Source: Neopestalotiopsis rosae (lineage: Eukaryota; Ascomycota; Sordariomycetes; Amphisphaeriales; Sporocadaceae). From it: a stretch of 64,000 nucleotides of DNA. The stretch lies in the NCBI GenBank assembly GCA_023078685.1, contig JALGAS010000002.1:62001-126000 (forward strand), given 5' to 3'. The position numbers were made by a program, and so were the translations under genes. Positions 33,604 through 43,800 of this stretch are shown here, piece by piece. The notes under the pieces were generated by a model. The model did no database searches and was not told where the DNA came from. It saw only the letters and a list, made by a program, of their open reading frames with translations. Position 1 is the first letter of the stretch. Each line of letters begins with the position of its first letter.

Positions 33604-34656
33604 CTACTTTCGGCCTTTTCTTGTACTCGTCCGAGCTCGAGTTTTTCGGCCTTTACCTTTTGCTGCACCCTTTGATGACTTTGCGGTGTCTTCGGCTTCG
33701 CTCTGTTCTTCCTCTTCCTCTTGGTCTCCTTCTTCCTCATCTCCGTCCTCCTCGTCCTCGGCTTCGTCGCCGTCCTCATCTTGGTCTTCGCTGTCTTCGT
33801 TGGCCTCGGGCTCTGGTTCGGGCTCGGTACTCTCTGCCCTAGCCTTGGCAGCAGCTCTGGTTCTACTACGAGCGCTCCGTGCACTTTTCGCAATTGGACT
33901 TGAAGCTACAGGTGTTTCCTCCTCGGTATCCTCGACTGTGCTCCCCCGAGTTCTGGCTGTGCTTCCAGCCACACTGGCCGCGTCCGTTGTACTCGCATTG
34001 CCTCTCTTCCGCTTCCTTGTGCCGCCAGACACGCTCGGGGGCTTTGCTGTATCATCAAAATCCAATTGCGGCGGGCTACTAGGTGCCTCACTAGGATCAT
34101 CAGGCAAGCGTCGCGCCCACATGCTGTCGCTGTATTCTAGTTCCGGAAGAGTAAAGTCCTTGTACCTCTTTTCGTCCTCGTCATAGTTCTCTCGCTCATC
34201 GATCGCCTCTAAGTTATAGAGTGTCCGAAGCTTTGCCCAAATACCGGGGATTCTCGTGTGCGTCTCAACATCCGGATTGATGCCATGATTCCGTAAGTGT
34301 TCGCTGATAGCGAGCATCCGAAAGTGTTTGTGCATGCCTTGAGACTGCCTATTAGCCATAGAGGATGATTGAGAGCGGAGCGCGGTGGCTCCACGGGGTT
34401 GCATACCTGCCGGCTTCCACCTGATGATGCCTTTATAAAGCGAGGCTGTCTGGTCGTCTGTCCAAACGTCGGCGAGCAACTCGGCTGCTGAAGGCTGATT
34501 CGGCCGCGCGGCTGAAGGTGTTTCTGTTGCTCTTGGTGTATCGGCGGGCTGCGGTGTATCTATATCCATGGAATCCTCGTGTGCAGGCGTCGGCGTCTTG
34601 GGTGTGCCTACCCCCAGACTCGTCCGACCGGTTGCCTTATTTCGCTTTGGTCCCAT
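33604..34656 (-). CDS. eaf7: NuA4 acetyltransferase subunit Eaf7 (MRGBP family)
   Basis: Two exons, 34656-34407 and 34337-33604, 327 aa. The 69-nt intron (34406-34338, branch GGCTAATA) is a multiple of three with no stop; without splicing, 23 foreign residues would break the highly conserved 'IRWKPAGMHKHFRMLAIS' segment, so splicing is required for a normal protein. Family members belong to the NuA4 histone acetyltransferase complex and sit with Eaf5 and Eaf3. The conserved domain covers about residues 45-165 (Trp-rich start, KPxGxHKHF core, later 'WAKLRTLYNLEAIDERE'). The rest is disordered: Lys/Arg and Ser stretches, a long Glu/Asp run and a basic terminal tail. It is divergent from the gamma-tubulin complex gene. 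Confidence 0.93.
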   Translation of the reverse strand: MGPKRNKATGRTSLGVGTPKTPTPAHEDSMDIDTPQPADTPRATETPSAARPNQPSAAELLADVWTDDQTASLYKGIIRWKPAGMQPRGATALRSQSSSMANRQSQGMHKHFRMLAISEHLRNHGINPDVETHTRIPGIWAKLRTLYNLEAIDERENYDEDEKRYKDFTLPELEYSDSMWARRLPDDPSEAPSSPPQLDFDDTAKPPSVSGGTRKRKRGNASTTDAASVAGSTARTRGSTVEDTEEETPVASSPIAKSARSARSRTRAAAKARAESTEPEPEPEANEDSEDQDEDGDEAEDEEDGDEEEGDQEEEEEQSEAEDTAKSSKGAAKGKGRKTRARTSTRKGRK

Positions 34657-35205
34657 TTTGACAAAACAAATCTGTCGTATCGAGGACGCGTGAGGGCGGG
34701 ACGACGCTGGGTTTCAATTGCTGAGTGCCAGGCGCAAAAAGGCTCAGCTGAATAATGAGTATACAAAAATGCACAATGGAAAAATAAAGTCGAAGGTTGA
34801 TGGGATATTCCTCAAGAGTCAGAATCGGTAACAATTGAGAGCTTGTCGCGAAACAAACTTCGGAGCTCTCAAGCTTATCCTTACCTGGTCCCTGCCGATC
34901 GCTAAAATACCTACGCTATGGGCTGGGTAAGCTAACTGAGGAGGTACCTGAGTCATCGCGTTGCGGGGCACTTTATGGAACGCGGAAACGCGACCAGCAA
35001 CCACTGTCAATTAAGACGACCACTGGAGCGTTCGGGCACTACGGTGTACTTTCCACCCAAACAGCCCAATTCGGCCAACAAATTGCGACTCGCTCCGAAG
35101 ACGCAGAAAGTTCATATACGACAATCTCTCAGTAAACACTGTTGGCAAATGGTGGGACATCAAATCGAGGGCCAATGAGCAAACCGTCGGAGCAGCGGAG
35201 CAGAT
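34657..35205. promoter_or_regulatory. Divergent promoter eaf7 / gamma-tubulin complex gene
   Basis: 549 bp between two start codons pointing away from each other. No coding frame or clear motif is seen. Confidence 0.5.
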
Positions 35206-38067
35206 ATGGCGCGTCAACAGGCCGTCGACGTATTTGCCATTCCGGATTTCTGGAGAAACACCAGATTGCTACCCGGCATCTCGCAAACGGGAAAGAGCGA
35301 ATTCTTCAATCTAGATATCAGCTTGGAAGATAGGACTTCGTTTCTCGATGCGGGAGAAAAGACTGCCAATATCAAATCTGAAGAGTTCTTCAAGATACCG
35401 GCAGCTCTGGAGCCCCTAAGTCTTGGCACACAACATCAGGGACATCACGACAATCACCGTCTAGAAACATCTGGCGATGTTGAAGATCAGGAGGAAGATC
35501 TGTTTGACGACAACTTTATTCGAAATGCACAGGCTCCGGTATCTACTGCAGAGTACAAGACCTGGGATGGTTTTGTCCTGCCAGAGTTGCCACCGATAGA
35601 GCCTATTTTCATCACAGAGGCTGGTGCTGCCACCTACGACGCCGCATTGGACGCGGTGGATGACCGCTTGGGCCTTCAAAATGGAAATGGCAATATGGTT
35701 CAAACGCATCCGTACATTTCTGCCTTGTTGGCTCTCTCAATGGGCAGAGCGTCGATATTCTTCACCTGGAACGAAAAGCTTGGTTCATTTGTGCAAGACT
35801 TGAACCAAATGAGAATATCCGGTTTCTCGGAAACCGTCTTAGATGGCCTTTTGAGCCGGTGCCTTCAGTGCGGAAACATATCTCGGTTCCTTTACGTATT
35901 TGTCCAGATTACGTACAAGACACATCCTTCTGCAGGAAGAGTAGCACTGGCGAAAGCGGTAGATACCTTGCTCATGGTTGTTCAGACCAAGCTAGGTGGC
36001 CAGGCCAAAACGGTGGCTTCACTTTTACAACTCCAGTCTCTAGTCTCGCCGGTTCACACGATTTTGGTCTATTTCAATACCCTGGTAAACAGGCTCAACA
36101 AATCAAGAACTGATGAGCATATGCTCTCCATCCTTTTCGCAGAAACACAAGCGCTCGAACACGGAGATGGGTTGCTGGGAGGAATAATGCGAGAAGTCCT
36201 AGCACGGGTATCTGAGCCGTGGCTGGACTTTGCTCAGATATGGATCGGAGTTAGACCGGAACAGGGCAATCCGATCAGCAAAGAAGGGCCTGGGAAAAGC
36301 TTCGTCAAAGTCGAAGACGTAGCCTACGTGGATGACTCTGGCGTCGAAAATGAACAGATGGACTATGTTCTGGACGAGCGCCATGTTCCGACTTTTGTTC
36401 CAGACGAAGTTGCGAGGACAATCTTCGAAACTGGAAAAAGCCTAAGGCTTCTCCGTACACATCATGCCGAGCATCCCATTTGCCGCTTGGGGATTCTCGA
36501 ATCAACCAAACCACCCAGCTTGGATTGGCAGTACAGCTGGAACGACATTGAGGACCTTCAAAAAAGAGTCATGGAGTACGAGAACTCTGTACTCGGAGCA
36601 ATACGTCACCACAAATCTGGCCGACAACCTGAAATGAGAGCGGAACAAAGTACATCGCAAACAGGCTACACTTTACAACTCTTTGGCCAGGAAGGAGATC
36701 AATTGGCACAACAGCTAGTCGCGTCAATCTCAAAAATGAACCAGCCTCTCCCATCTGTAAGCACTACGGATAAATTGTCTCAGCTCTTGTACGACCGCCT
36801 TTTTGAGAGCGAAAACGGTAATGAATCGTTGGGACTCGATCTTGTGCCACACTGGTCCCTGCTGCCCCTGTTATCCTTTGCTCCGCTGGTCGATGCTCAA
36901 GCTAGACTGGTCAATAGAGAATACATGAGGCTCATCTTTTCGTCGCACAAGTTACGAGAGCACCTGACTCTGCAGAAAAGGTTTCACTTACTTGGAGACG
37001 GCCTCTTCTGTACTCGTCTCACCCACGCACTTTTCGACTCGGACTTGGAGTCTGCAGAAAGGCATGCAGGTATAGCTAGAGGCGGTGGAGTGATGGGCCT
37101 GCGGCTTGGGAGTCGTGATACTTGGCCTCCCGCCAGCTCTGAACTCCGTTTGGCTTTGATGGGCATCCTCACGGAATGTTATTTCCCTGTATCGAAGCAG
37201 GTTTCCTGGCGACAGAATCAACCCGAGCTACCAGGCGATATGAGCTTCGGTGTCAGAGATCTCACAGATGAGGAGATTGAAAAGTGTTTGAATCCCGAGT
37301 CACTTGAAGCCCTGGATTTCCTGCGCTTGTCCTACAAGCCTCCGGCGCTATTGGCACTCATCATCACCCCCGTCATCTTGATGAAGTATGACAAGGTTTT
37401 CAAACTCCTGCTGCGTATACTTAGAATGCTATACGTTGCTGGTGAGCTTTGTCGCGATACTCACGGAAGAGAATCCAAATGGCACGATGTCAGCAACACT
37501 GCGTTGCGTTTTCGGGCCGAGGCACAACATTTCGTGGTCGGTCTTACGTCGTATTTTTTCGATGATGGAATTGGGCCGGCATGGAACCAATTTGAAAGCT
37601 GGCTTGACACGACACAATTTGATTTGGAAAGTGATAGCCTTGCTAACGACAGAGCACCCGTTGCCAGTCCGGACCACGTTCGCGAGCGTCATGAGCAGGT
37701 GCTGGATTCGATCATGCATACAATGTTTCTAAGGAAAAGACAGCAGCCGGTGCTCAAGGTGGTAGAGGATATCTTTACCACAATATTGATGTTTTCCAAG
37801 CTCTCCAGGCTCGAGGCTCTGGGGGAGTCTCGCGCTGACTACAGTGGCCCATCGATATTAGAACTTTACAGGACATTTAGGAATAAGGTGGAGCTCTTCA
37901 TGACTGTCTGCCGAGGTCTGAGCGAGAGAAAGGGCAAAGCAGTAAAGAGTGATGCTATCAAAGATGATGCAAGACCCGGAGCGCAAGAAGAAAACACCAT
38001 TGACAGGCTGCTATTGCGTCTGGAAATGTCGGGTTATTATGGTAGACCAAGTTACGAACATGTGTGA
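35206..38067 (+). CDS. Gamma-tubulin complex component (GCP5/GCP6-like, Spc97/98 family)
   Basis: Intronless, 953 aa. Proteins of this family build the gamma-tubulin ring complex that nucleates microtubules at the spindle pole body. The N-terminal GRIP1 region starts near residue 155 with 'HPYISALLALSMGRASIFF'. The C-terminal gamma-tubulin-binding GRIP2 region includes 'YMRLIFSSHKLREHLTLQKRFHLLGDGLF' in part, and later 'YDKVFKLLLRILRMLYVAGEL', the typical YxxxFxxLLxxR signature. The acidic, poorly conserved first 110 residues are usual for GCP5/6-type members. I judge it as a non-core component because of its length and divergence from Spc97/Spc98, and cannot separate GCP5 from GCP6 (Alp16) by eye. 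It is divergent from eaf7 and upstream of ask1. Confidence 0.85.
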   Translation: MARQQAVDVFAIPDFWRNTRLLPGISQTGKSEFFNLDISLEDRTSFLDAGEKTANIKSEEFFKIPAALEPLSLGTQHQGHHDNHRLETSGDVEDQEEDLFDDNFIRNAQAPVSTAEYKTWDGFVLPELPPIEPIFITEAGAATYDAALDAVDDRLGLQNGNGNMVQTHPYISALLALSMGRASIFFTWNEKLGSFVQDLNQMRISGFSETVLDGLLSRCLQCGNISRFLYVFVQITYKTHPSAGRVALAKAVDTLLMVVQTKLGGQAKTVASLLQLQSLVSPVHTILVYFNTLVNRLNKSRTDEHMLSILFAETQALEHGDGLLGGIMREVLARVSEPWLDFAQIWIGVRPEQGNPISKEGPGKSFVKVEDVAYVDDSGVENEQMDYVLDERHVPTFVPDEVARTIFETGKSLRLLRTHHAEHPICRLGILESTKPPSLDWQYSWNDIEDLQKRVMEYENSVLGAIRHHKSGRQPEMRAEQSTSQTGYTLQLFGQEGDQLAQQLVASISKMNQPLPSVSTTDKLSQLLYDRLFESENGNESLGLDLVPHWSLLPLLSFAPLVDAQARLVNREYMRLIFSSHKLREHLTLQKRFHLLGDGLFCTRLTHALFDSDLESAERHAGIARGGGVMGLRLGSRDTWPPASSELRLALMGILTECYFPVSKQVSWRQNQPELPGDMSFGVRDLTDEEIEKCLNPESLEALDFLRLSYKPPALLALIITPVILMKYDKVFKLLLRILRMLYVAGELCRDTHGRESKWHDVSNTALRFRAEAQHFVVGLTSYFFDDGIGPAWNQFESWLDTTQFDLESDSLANDRAPVASPDHVRERHEQVLDSIMHTMFLRKRQQPVLKVVEDIFTTILMFSKLSRLEALGESRADYSGPSILELYRTFRNKVELFMTVCRGLSERKGKAVKSDAIKDDARPGAQEENTIDRLLLRLEMSGYYGRPSYEHV

Positions 38068-38498
38068 AGCAATGATACCCAACGACCAATGATTCGTCAT
38101 CCAAATCTTCAATAATAAGACGAGGAATCCTCTGACTGAAGTTTTTGAAAGAGAAAAAACCAATTATATATATAGACCTTCTCGACTAAATCTCTTTTTA
38201 ATCGACTCGCCAACTATCTAATAGGTTGATACTCTGCAAGAAGCCAAAAATTGGCAAGGTTTTTATCCGAATCCAGGGCCGATGCCAGTAAACATGCTAC
38301 ATTCTTGGCGCTGTTGACTGCCCCAGAGCTTTGAAACGGAGCGCATTATGGCCCCGCGTCGCGCTGGACGCGCTCAAGTGCGCCTACAGTCACTAACCCC
38401 ACCAAAGCCGGGCCGCCAATTCTTAGAGAATGGCACATGAAGTAAATAATTCCTTCAACTATCACAACATTATAAGACCAAGCAAGCAGGACACAAAC
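38068..38498. other. Intergenic: gamma-tubulin gene 3' end and ask1 promoter
   Basis: 431 bp. Contains an alternating TATATATATA run near 38165 that could serve either as 3' efficiency element or as a TATA-like region. Nothing else seen. Confidence 0.5.
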
Positions 38499-39948
38499 AT
38501 GTCGCGGCCGGCTGCGACAAGGAATCTCACTCTGACCGAGGAGCTCGAGAAGCTCGAACAATCAATCACGCTTACGCTCCAGGAGATTGACTCCAACTTT
38601 AGCAAGGCGCATCGCATCGTTACCAGCAGCATCCTGCCTCTCGTCGAGCAGTATGGCGAGCACTCCAAGAATGTCTGGGAGGCTTCCAAGGTTCGTTAGA
38701 TTGAATGACTACAATAGCTCTCGACCGCACCAGAATCGTGCTGACAGACTCTTCACAGTTCTGGAAACAATTCTTCGAAGCTTCAGCCAATGTCTCGCTC
38801 TCTGGTTACGAAGAGCTAGCCAACGACGAGAATGCAACGGGAGCTATTGGCAACGACGACACAACTCGGATTGAGGATACAACGGCATTGGAGGACTACA
38901 CGCAAGAAGAACATGGAGAGGACGATGTCACGGCCGACCAGTCTGCGTACGCTGAACAGTCTCAACACCGCGATGTCGAGGATTCCCTGCTCGATGACGG
39001 CTCGCTGGCTGGCAGCACTCCCCGACCGCCTGCCACAAAGTCCATGAAGACAATACAATTTGCGGATATGGACAACTCGTATGAGAATTTGCGGCGAGAA
39101 TTGAAGAATGAGGCCGACGGTGCCGGCCGTCACGGCTTCCCTCCCGAGGCAGACGAGGACGAGGAGGATGAGACTGTCGAGCTCCCAGACATGGTCACGC
39201 AGACCAAGCTGCCGGATATGTCTATGAACATGGGATCATCAATCATGCTTGAAGCTCCTTCGCCGAACAAGGGCGGTAATAAGGATCCATTGCTTCACAG
39301 AATGTTGGACAAGAACTACAGGATACAAGCAACGCCGCATAAGCTGACTCCTGCCAAGCTGACTGCCGGTAAAGCAGCTGCAGGAGGATTACAGGACATG
39401 GATGCTACACGACGTGCCTTGTGGCAAGACAGCCCGATGAGCTCACCCGAGATTGCGGCTCCGACGCTACGGACAAATCTTTACAGTGCAGCGTCACCGC
39501 TCAAGCGTAGGGGCCTGGCACGAGGACTGGGTGACGGCCCAAGAACACCTGGAGTGAGTGTACAAACACCTGGTGCGGTCTCCAAGACGAGGGACGTCTT
39601 TGCCGACGAGAAGGGTAAGAGGAAGAGGGATCCAGACGATATTGACTGGAGCGACGATGACGAAACGGATGAAATGTTCAAGGGCATGAGCCCACCCAAA
39701 ACAATTCAATTTGCCTTACCGCCAAGTAAGCTTATGCAGACGCCCGGTATGTTCTCGTCATGCCCCTCCCTGTCACAACATGCAAGTCTTACTTATTGTG
39801 ATATTGTCTAGCGCGTGAGGCCAGTAAACGCATTGTAGACGACATCCTTCTCACGGCTGGTGCAGCGCCACAATATCTCGAAGAGGGCGATGAGTATAGC
39901 CCAACTATGGTTAAGATGAACAAGGACATTTTGGACGATTCGTTTTAA
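38499..39948 (+). CDS. ask1: DASH/Dam1 complex subunit Ask1
   Basis: Three exons: 38499-38690, 38759-39746 and 39812-39948, 438 aa. The first intron has a GTTCGT donor, the second GTATGT. Ask1 belongs to the DASH ring that couples kinetochores to spindle microtubules. The conserved N-terminal domain is present: 'LTEELEKLEQSITLTLQEID' then 'ILPLVEQYGEHSKNVWEASKFW' in part. The middle is acidic and disordered with several S/TP sites (for example TPRPP, SPNKG, SPMSSPE, SPPK), fitting cell-cycle kinase control known for yeast Ask1. A short conserved C-terminal block (REASKRIVDDILLTAG) is in the third exon. Start chosen as the first ATG followed by the conserved domain; an upstream in-frame extension starts on a different ATG at 38430 and is less likely. 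Confidence 0.93.
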
Positions 39949-40052
39949 CAAGCCACATCAAGCCAGTATTGAAATGTGCGCAGGCAATTTTTCTTGGCTG
40001 GGAAATGAATTGAATTCACTATTGTCCATGGACATCACGAGAAAGATACCCA

Positions 40053-40058
40053 AATAAA
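40053..40058 (+). terminator. AATAAA poly(A)-signal-like motif of ask1
   Basis: AATAAA 105 bases after the ask1 stop codon, at a usual distance for fungal 3' ends. Confidence 0.45.
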
Positions 40059-40273
40059 GTCCAGAATCTATACCCATTTTGCCCTATTGAATCAGCCAAT
40101 CTTTGTTTCCAAGAACCCCGAAATGTCCAGAAACACCTTTATAATCTGCATCCCAGGAAATTCACCGTGCATCGCCCAATCTCGTGCCTCTCAATTCCGA
40201 GCTGCCTGCCAAAGAAACACATCTTCTCCCCAAGTCTATGCGCCCTGTCACTGTTTCTGGCAGGACTTGTACT

Positions 40274-40304
40274 AGGCTCGAGCTCACCCTTGAGCTCGAA
40301 GCCT
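40274..40304. repeat. Strong hairpin, 13-bp stem with one bulge
   Basis: AGGCTCGAGCTCA pairs with TGAGCTCGAAGCCT across a 4-base CCCT loop, with one unpaired T on the right arm. It lies in the 3' region between convergent genes. Confidence 0.75.
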
Positions 40305-40352
40305 CAGCATTGTGAAGCCATCGTGGCGGTGTTGTTGCGTCCGGACTCTGGT

Positions 40353-40376
40353 ACATCTCCTCTTTTTCGGAGATGT
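40353..40376. repeat. Hairpin, 8-bp perfect stem
   Basis: ACATCTCC and GGAGATGT pair perfectly across an 8-base TCTTTTTC loop, 48 bases after the first hairpin. Confidence 0.7.
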
Positions 40377-40552
40377 CCAGGCGGGCGCAGTAAGTGGTGA
40401 TGTAAAGGGTATATGGAAGGGGAAAAAAAAAGAATAAATCAAAAAATTCGCTCGCTGTCTTCTTCGTAATGGATCGATCTTTTATCGTCCTCTAGTGTGG
40501 TTTTCAGAACATGAAAGAGAGTAGAACATTGTCATCAGCCTCGATGAGTGAC

Positions 40553-40801
40553 TTATGAGTAGTCCTTTTCGCTCTTCTTGCTCCATCTCGAGGGCGAGGA
40601 GGACTTGCTCTTGAGCAGCCGCCTCGTGCTGAAAAAGCTCGATCTGCTGTGGGCAGACGATGCGTCAGACTGCTTGTGCGACTTGGACTTCTCAGAGGGG
40701 ATGCTCAAGTACGACGCCGCCTCTCGGTCCAGTGCAAGGTGCATATCGACCAGCTGAGACGAGTGCTTGTGGTCGTGAGTGTGGATGGGAAAGTAAGACA
40801 T
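40553..40801 (-). CDS. Small basic Ser-rich protein, unknown function
   Basis: 82 aa from the ATG at 40801; the upstream in-frame start is TTG and is ignored. I do not recognise the family. The first half has His and hydrophobic residues ('MSYFPIHTHDHKHSSQLVDM') and a stretch 'LALDREAASYLSIPSEK' that looks like a short linear motif. The second half is rich in Ser, Lys and Arg and probably disordered, with possible nuclear-localisation or kinase-target character. No signal peptide or membrane segment. Codon use and the clean ATG-to-stop frame in an otherwise gene-poor area support a real small gene; expression evidence would be needed. It lies at the edge of a 6.6 kb gene-free interval, which would include its promoter. 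Confidence 0.6.
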   Translation of the reverse strand: MSYFPIHTHDHKHSSQLVDMHLALDREAASYLSIPSEKSKSHKQSDASSAHSRSSFFSTRRLLKSKSSSPSRWSKKSEKDYS

Positions 40802-43800
40802 GATGGATGATGTTGCTTTATTCAACAAGTATGTTTATTGAAAGTATGGTAATTGAATTGGCTTTGGTGAGTTGGCTGTTCTTGTTGTATTGCCTGATAT
40901 TTCTGGCGGAGAGGATGTTGTGTTTATATAATTGACTCTGGAGTAAGTAAGCTAATTCGATATGGTGTAGCTCGTGGTTTATCTGGTATGTAGTTGCCTG
41001 AATGTACGCGTATACAGAAAACAACAATCAGGCAGACAGGAATACCAGCTTATATACTAATCAAGATGGTCTGTTCAGAACCCTGGCACATCAACAGTGA
41101 TAGTTATGGTAGTCCTTGATCATCAATCTTTGTCCCATGTAGGTACTTCCGCACACACAAGATAGACCAACATACATAATGCAGCGCGCGGGACATACGC
41201 AGGTTAGCCAACACCGGCGTGCAGCATGATCCAAATCGACCCTTTTCGGGATATTATTGTGAACAGCCCCACTGTACAAGTCTCTTTTTCATGCACAATA
41301 AGCCGGTCAGGGAAAAGATTTGGGCGGGTGTCTTCTCAGCCCCGTGCTTGTATGAGTCAAATGGAGACAAGTCAGAACAAAAGGGTGGTGGACTGGCACC
41401 AGTCACCCAAGTCTTTTTCCAAGGCATACTCGAATTTTCTGGGTCATTCTTTTCTGACAGGAGCCAGCGGTGACAAAAGTTCATTGTTTCCCAAATTTGC
41501 TTGAGACGGACTGAGTCCCTGGTCAGCATCGGGGTTCACTTGTTGGCATGGTTTAGTCCAGAACAGGGTAAGCGGCGAGGCTTCCACGAGGTGGCTGTCT
41601 CGCTTATTTTAGCATTTGGATGATCAGGAGAGGCATGGATGAGGAATGCGCGTCCTTACAGACTTTATCATCGTGGCTTATGGGGAAAATTCTTCAAATT
41701 CTTTTTAAACCTGGCTCATCTGGTTTGTATTTGCTGTCGATATGGAATGGACTATACTGCGTACCCACTTGGCTTGGGAAGACACTGGCCCCCATTTGAT
41801 CATGCGCTCTCCAAATGATTGACGCACAGCAACGGTTTCGGGGAGTACCAAAAGTTCCAGGCTGCTGTTCTTGGATTTCCTATCATTTTATTTTCGCGTT
41901 TGCCTACTACAATGCTCTTGCGATTATTGTATTGTCTAAAGTATGTGTATCACGAGAGCCGATACAATATGACGTATATTTGAAAAGTCTCGAAAGTCAA
42001 ATTGTGTTTAGGCTGCAAAATTAATGTCCAGACTCCAGCCCTATGGAGAACCGGTACTTTGGTCTGCCCAGCCCCGGGCCCGATCGGATTCGGAGTTCCA
42101 CTTTGAGAATGCAGAGCCGGATCCAGTCCGAGCATTTCTCAACCCGACCAAGAAGAGAGGAATTAAAACTCGATTTCATTTTTGGGTACGTCTATAAGTT
42201 CCAGACAGTGGGGCGGTGCTTTGGGTTCCTGCGCCGTCCTTTGACTGACTGATTGATGACTGTGAACTAAAATTGCAGCCCGTCGACTATGCAAGTGCGG
42301 AACTTTGCGACGCCGTAAGAATCATTTTTTTCGGGGGCGCAGGATCGTCTCCAATTCCAGATGTTGACATGGTGAAATAACGATTATAGCAGCCCCTTGT
42401 GCATAAAACCATACATGTCTTTCACTGCGTGCGACAGGCAGCAAATGATCTCACCTTATTTTTGGGCTGCTATGGTGATGAGTCAGGGCGGAGAGGCTGT
42501 GATGGTCTTTCTGACAGGGTGTTTTGACAGGGGGGAAACTGGATCAATTTTCTAGTTTTTTTGGGTTCTCTGAAGGAGTCATCAGGCCAGGACAGCCTAC
42601 ATAGCCAGCCATCCATCCACCATCCATCCCATAATCCGTCTTCGGGTGATGCCGAACGCGGGACGGCGTTCAATTATGGGTCCTTACGGATTTGAACTCC
42701 GACAAGCAAATGCTGCTTAATACAACCAAAATTTTCGCATGATAATGAACGGCAGTTCACTTCATGACATACCTCAACTCCGCCGACTTCGCAAGTCCTT
42801 GAAAGATATTCATCTTGAATCTGAGGAAATATGGCGGCGGAATCTGCCTCTTTGGACAGGCAGGATTGCAACGATTACGCGCGACTCGTCAGGACATGTT
42901 GACATGATGGAAATCCTTGTCTGGCTCGTTAAACAACGGCCGACGGCACAGTATCGAGCAATTTTGTTCAAACCGTCGACTGCGACGCCTTGATTGGCAC
43001 CAGCGTTCATCGAAGGTTCCAGAACACTGAGTGACTATTTCGACCTGTTTAAAAGAGATATTGTAGAAATACGAAGCTTCACAGCCTAGAAGCGATGCCG
43101 AAACAGATGGAAACTAATAGGCAAACCAGCCAAGGTCGAATCTTGTTTCCGGGCTTGATTTTTTTTCTTACTGGGAATGGTCATCTGAGTCGTCTTGAGC
43201 CAATGACAGGAATGTATGATCAGCGAAATACGCCTAGGACAAAACCTTGTGCGTTGGATGGCAACTCCATGCGATACGCGGTTTTTGCATGGTCGATGAA
43301 AAAAATAATCGCTCATTTTTTCCCATTCCCCGGTCTTGATGCTTGTACGCATAGACAAGGGTAAAGTATGCTCCGTCGTTCAATGAAATCATAAGGAGCA
43401 AGTGGGAGAATGGTGTGCGTCCCCTCGGGAAAACAAGATCAATGTCACTTGATACATTTGTTCCCCAAGCTCATATCCAATCTTGAGTCCCTTCCAGTGG
43501 ATGATTCTCGCGATGGCAGATACTTGATTGTGGGAGGTACGAAAATCTAATGGCCATGAGCTTGAATTATCCGATGCGCCTGGCTACGAGCAGCTTCAAT
43601 CATCTCGATTATTACTTACAGAGAAGAAGAATAGTCAAAGTAACAACATATTTTGGGTTTAAATTGTTTGTTTTTGCGATCACATCTTTGTGACCAAAAA
43701 ATACTACGCACAATACTTTGTTTCAGAGGTGCCATTGCGCAGTTTCCTAGAACGGATGCTTGACATCCTCGTTGCAATTGCATACCAAGTCAGTGCAACG

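Larger units (their letters stand above)
39949..40552. other. Intergenic between convergent ask1 and small gene
   Basis: 604 bp between two stop codons. Holds the ask1 poly(A)-like motif and two strong hairpins (40274-40304 and 40353-40376). No coding frame is supported. Confidence 0.55.

Noticed and set aside
42674..42760. tRNA-like fragment: rc of GGATTTGAACTCCG resembles a T-arm
   Set aside because: The stem does not pair in the canonical register and no acceptor or D-arm follows, so it is not a tRNA.
42739..42993. 84-codon frame that looks protein-like
   Set aside because: Both strands are open and plausible here, with no homology I recognise and no neighbouring exons.
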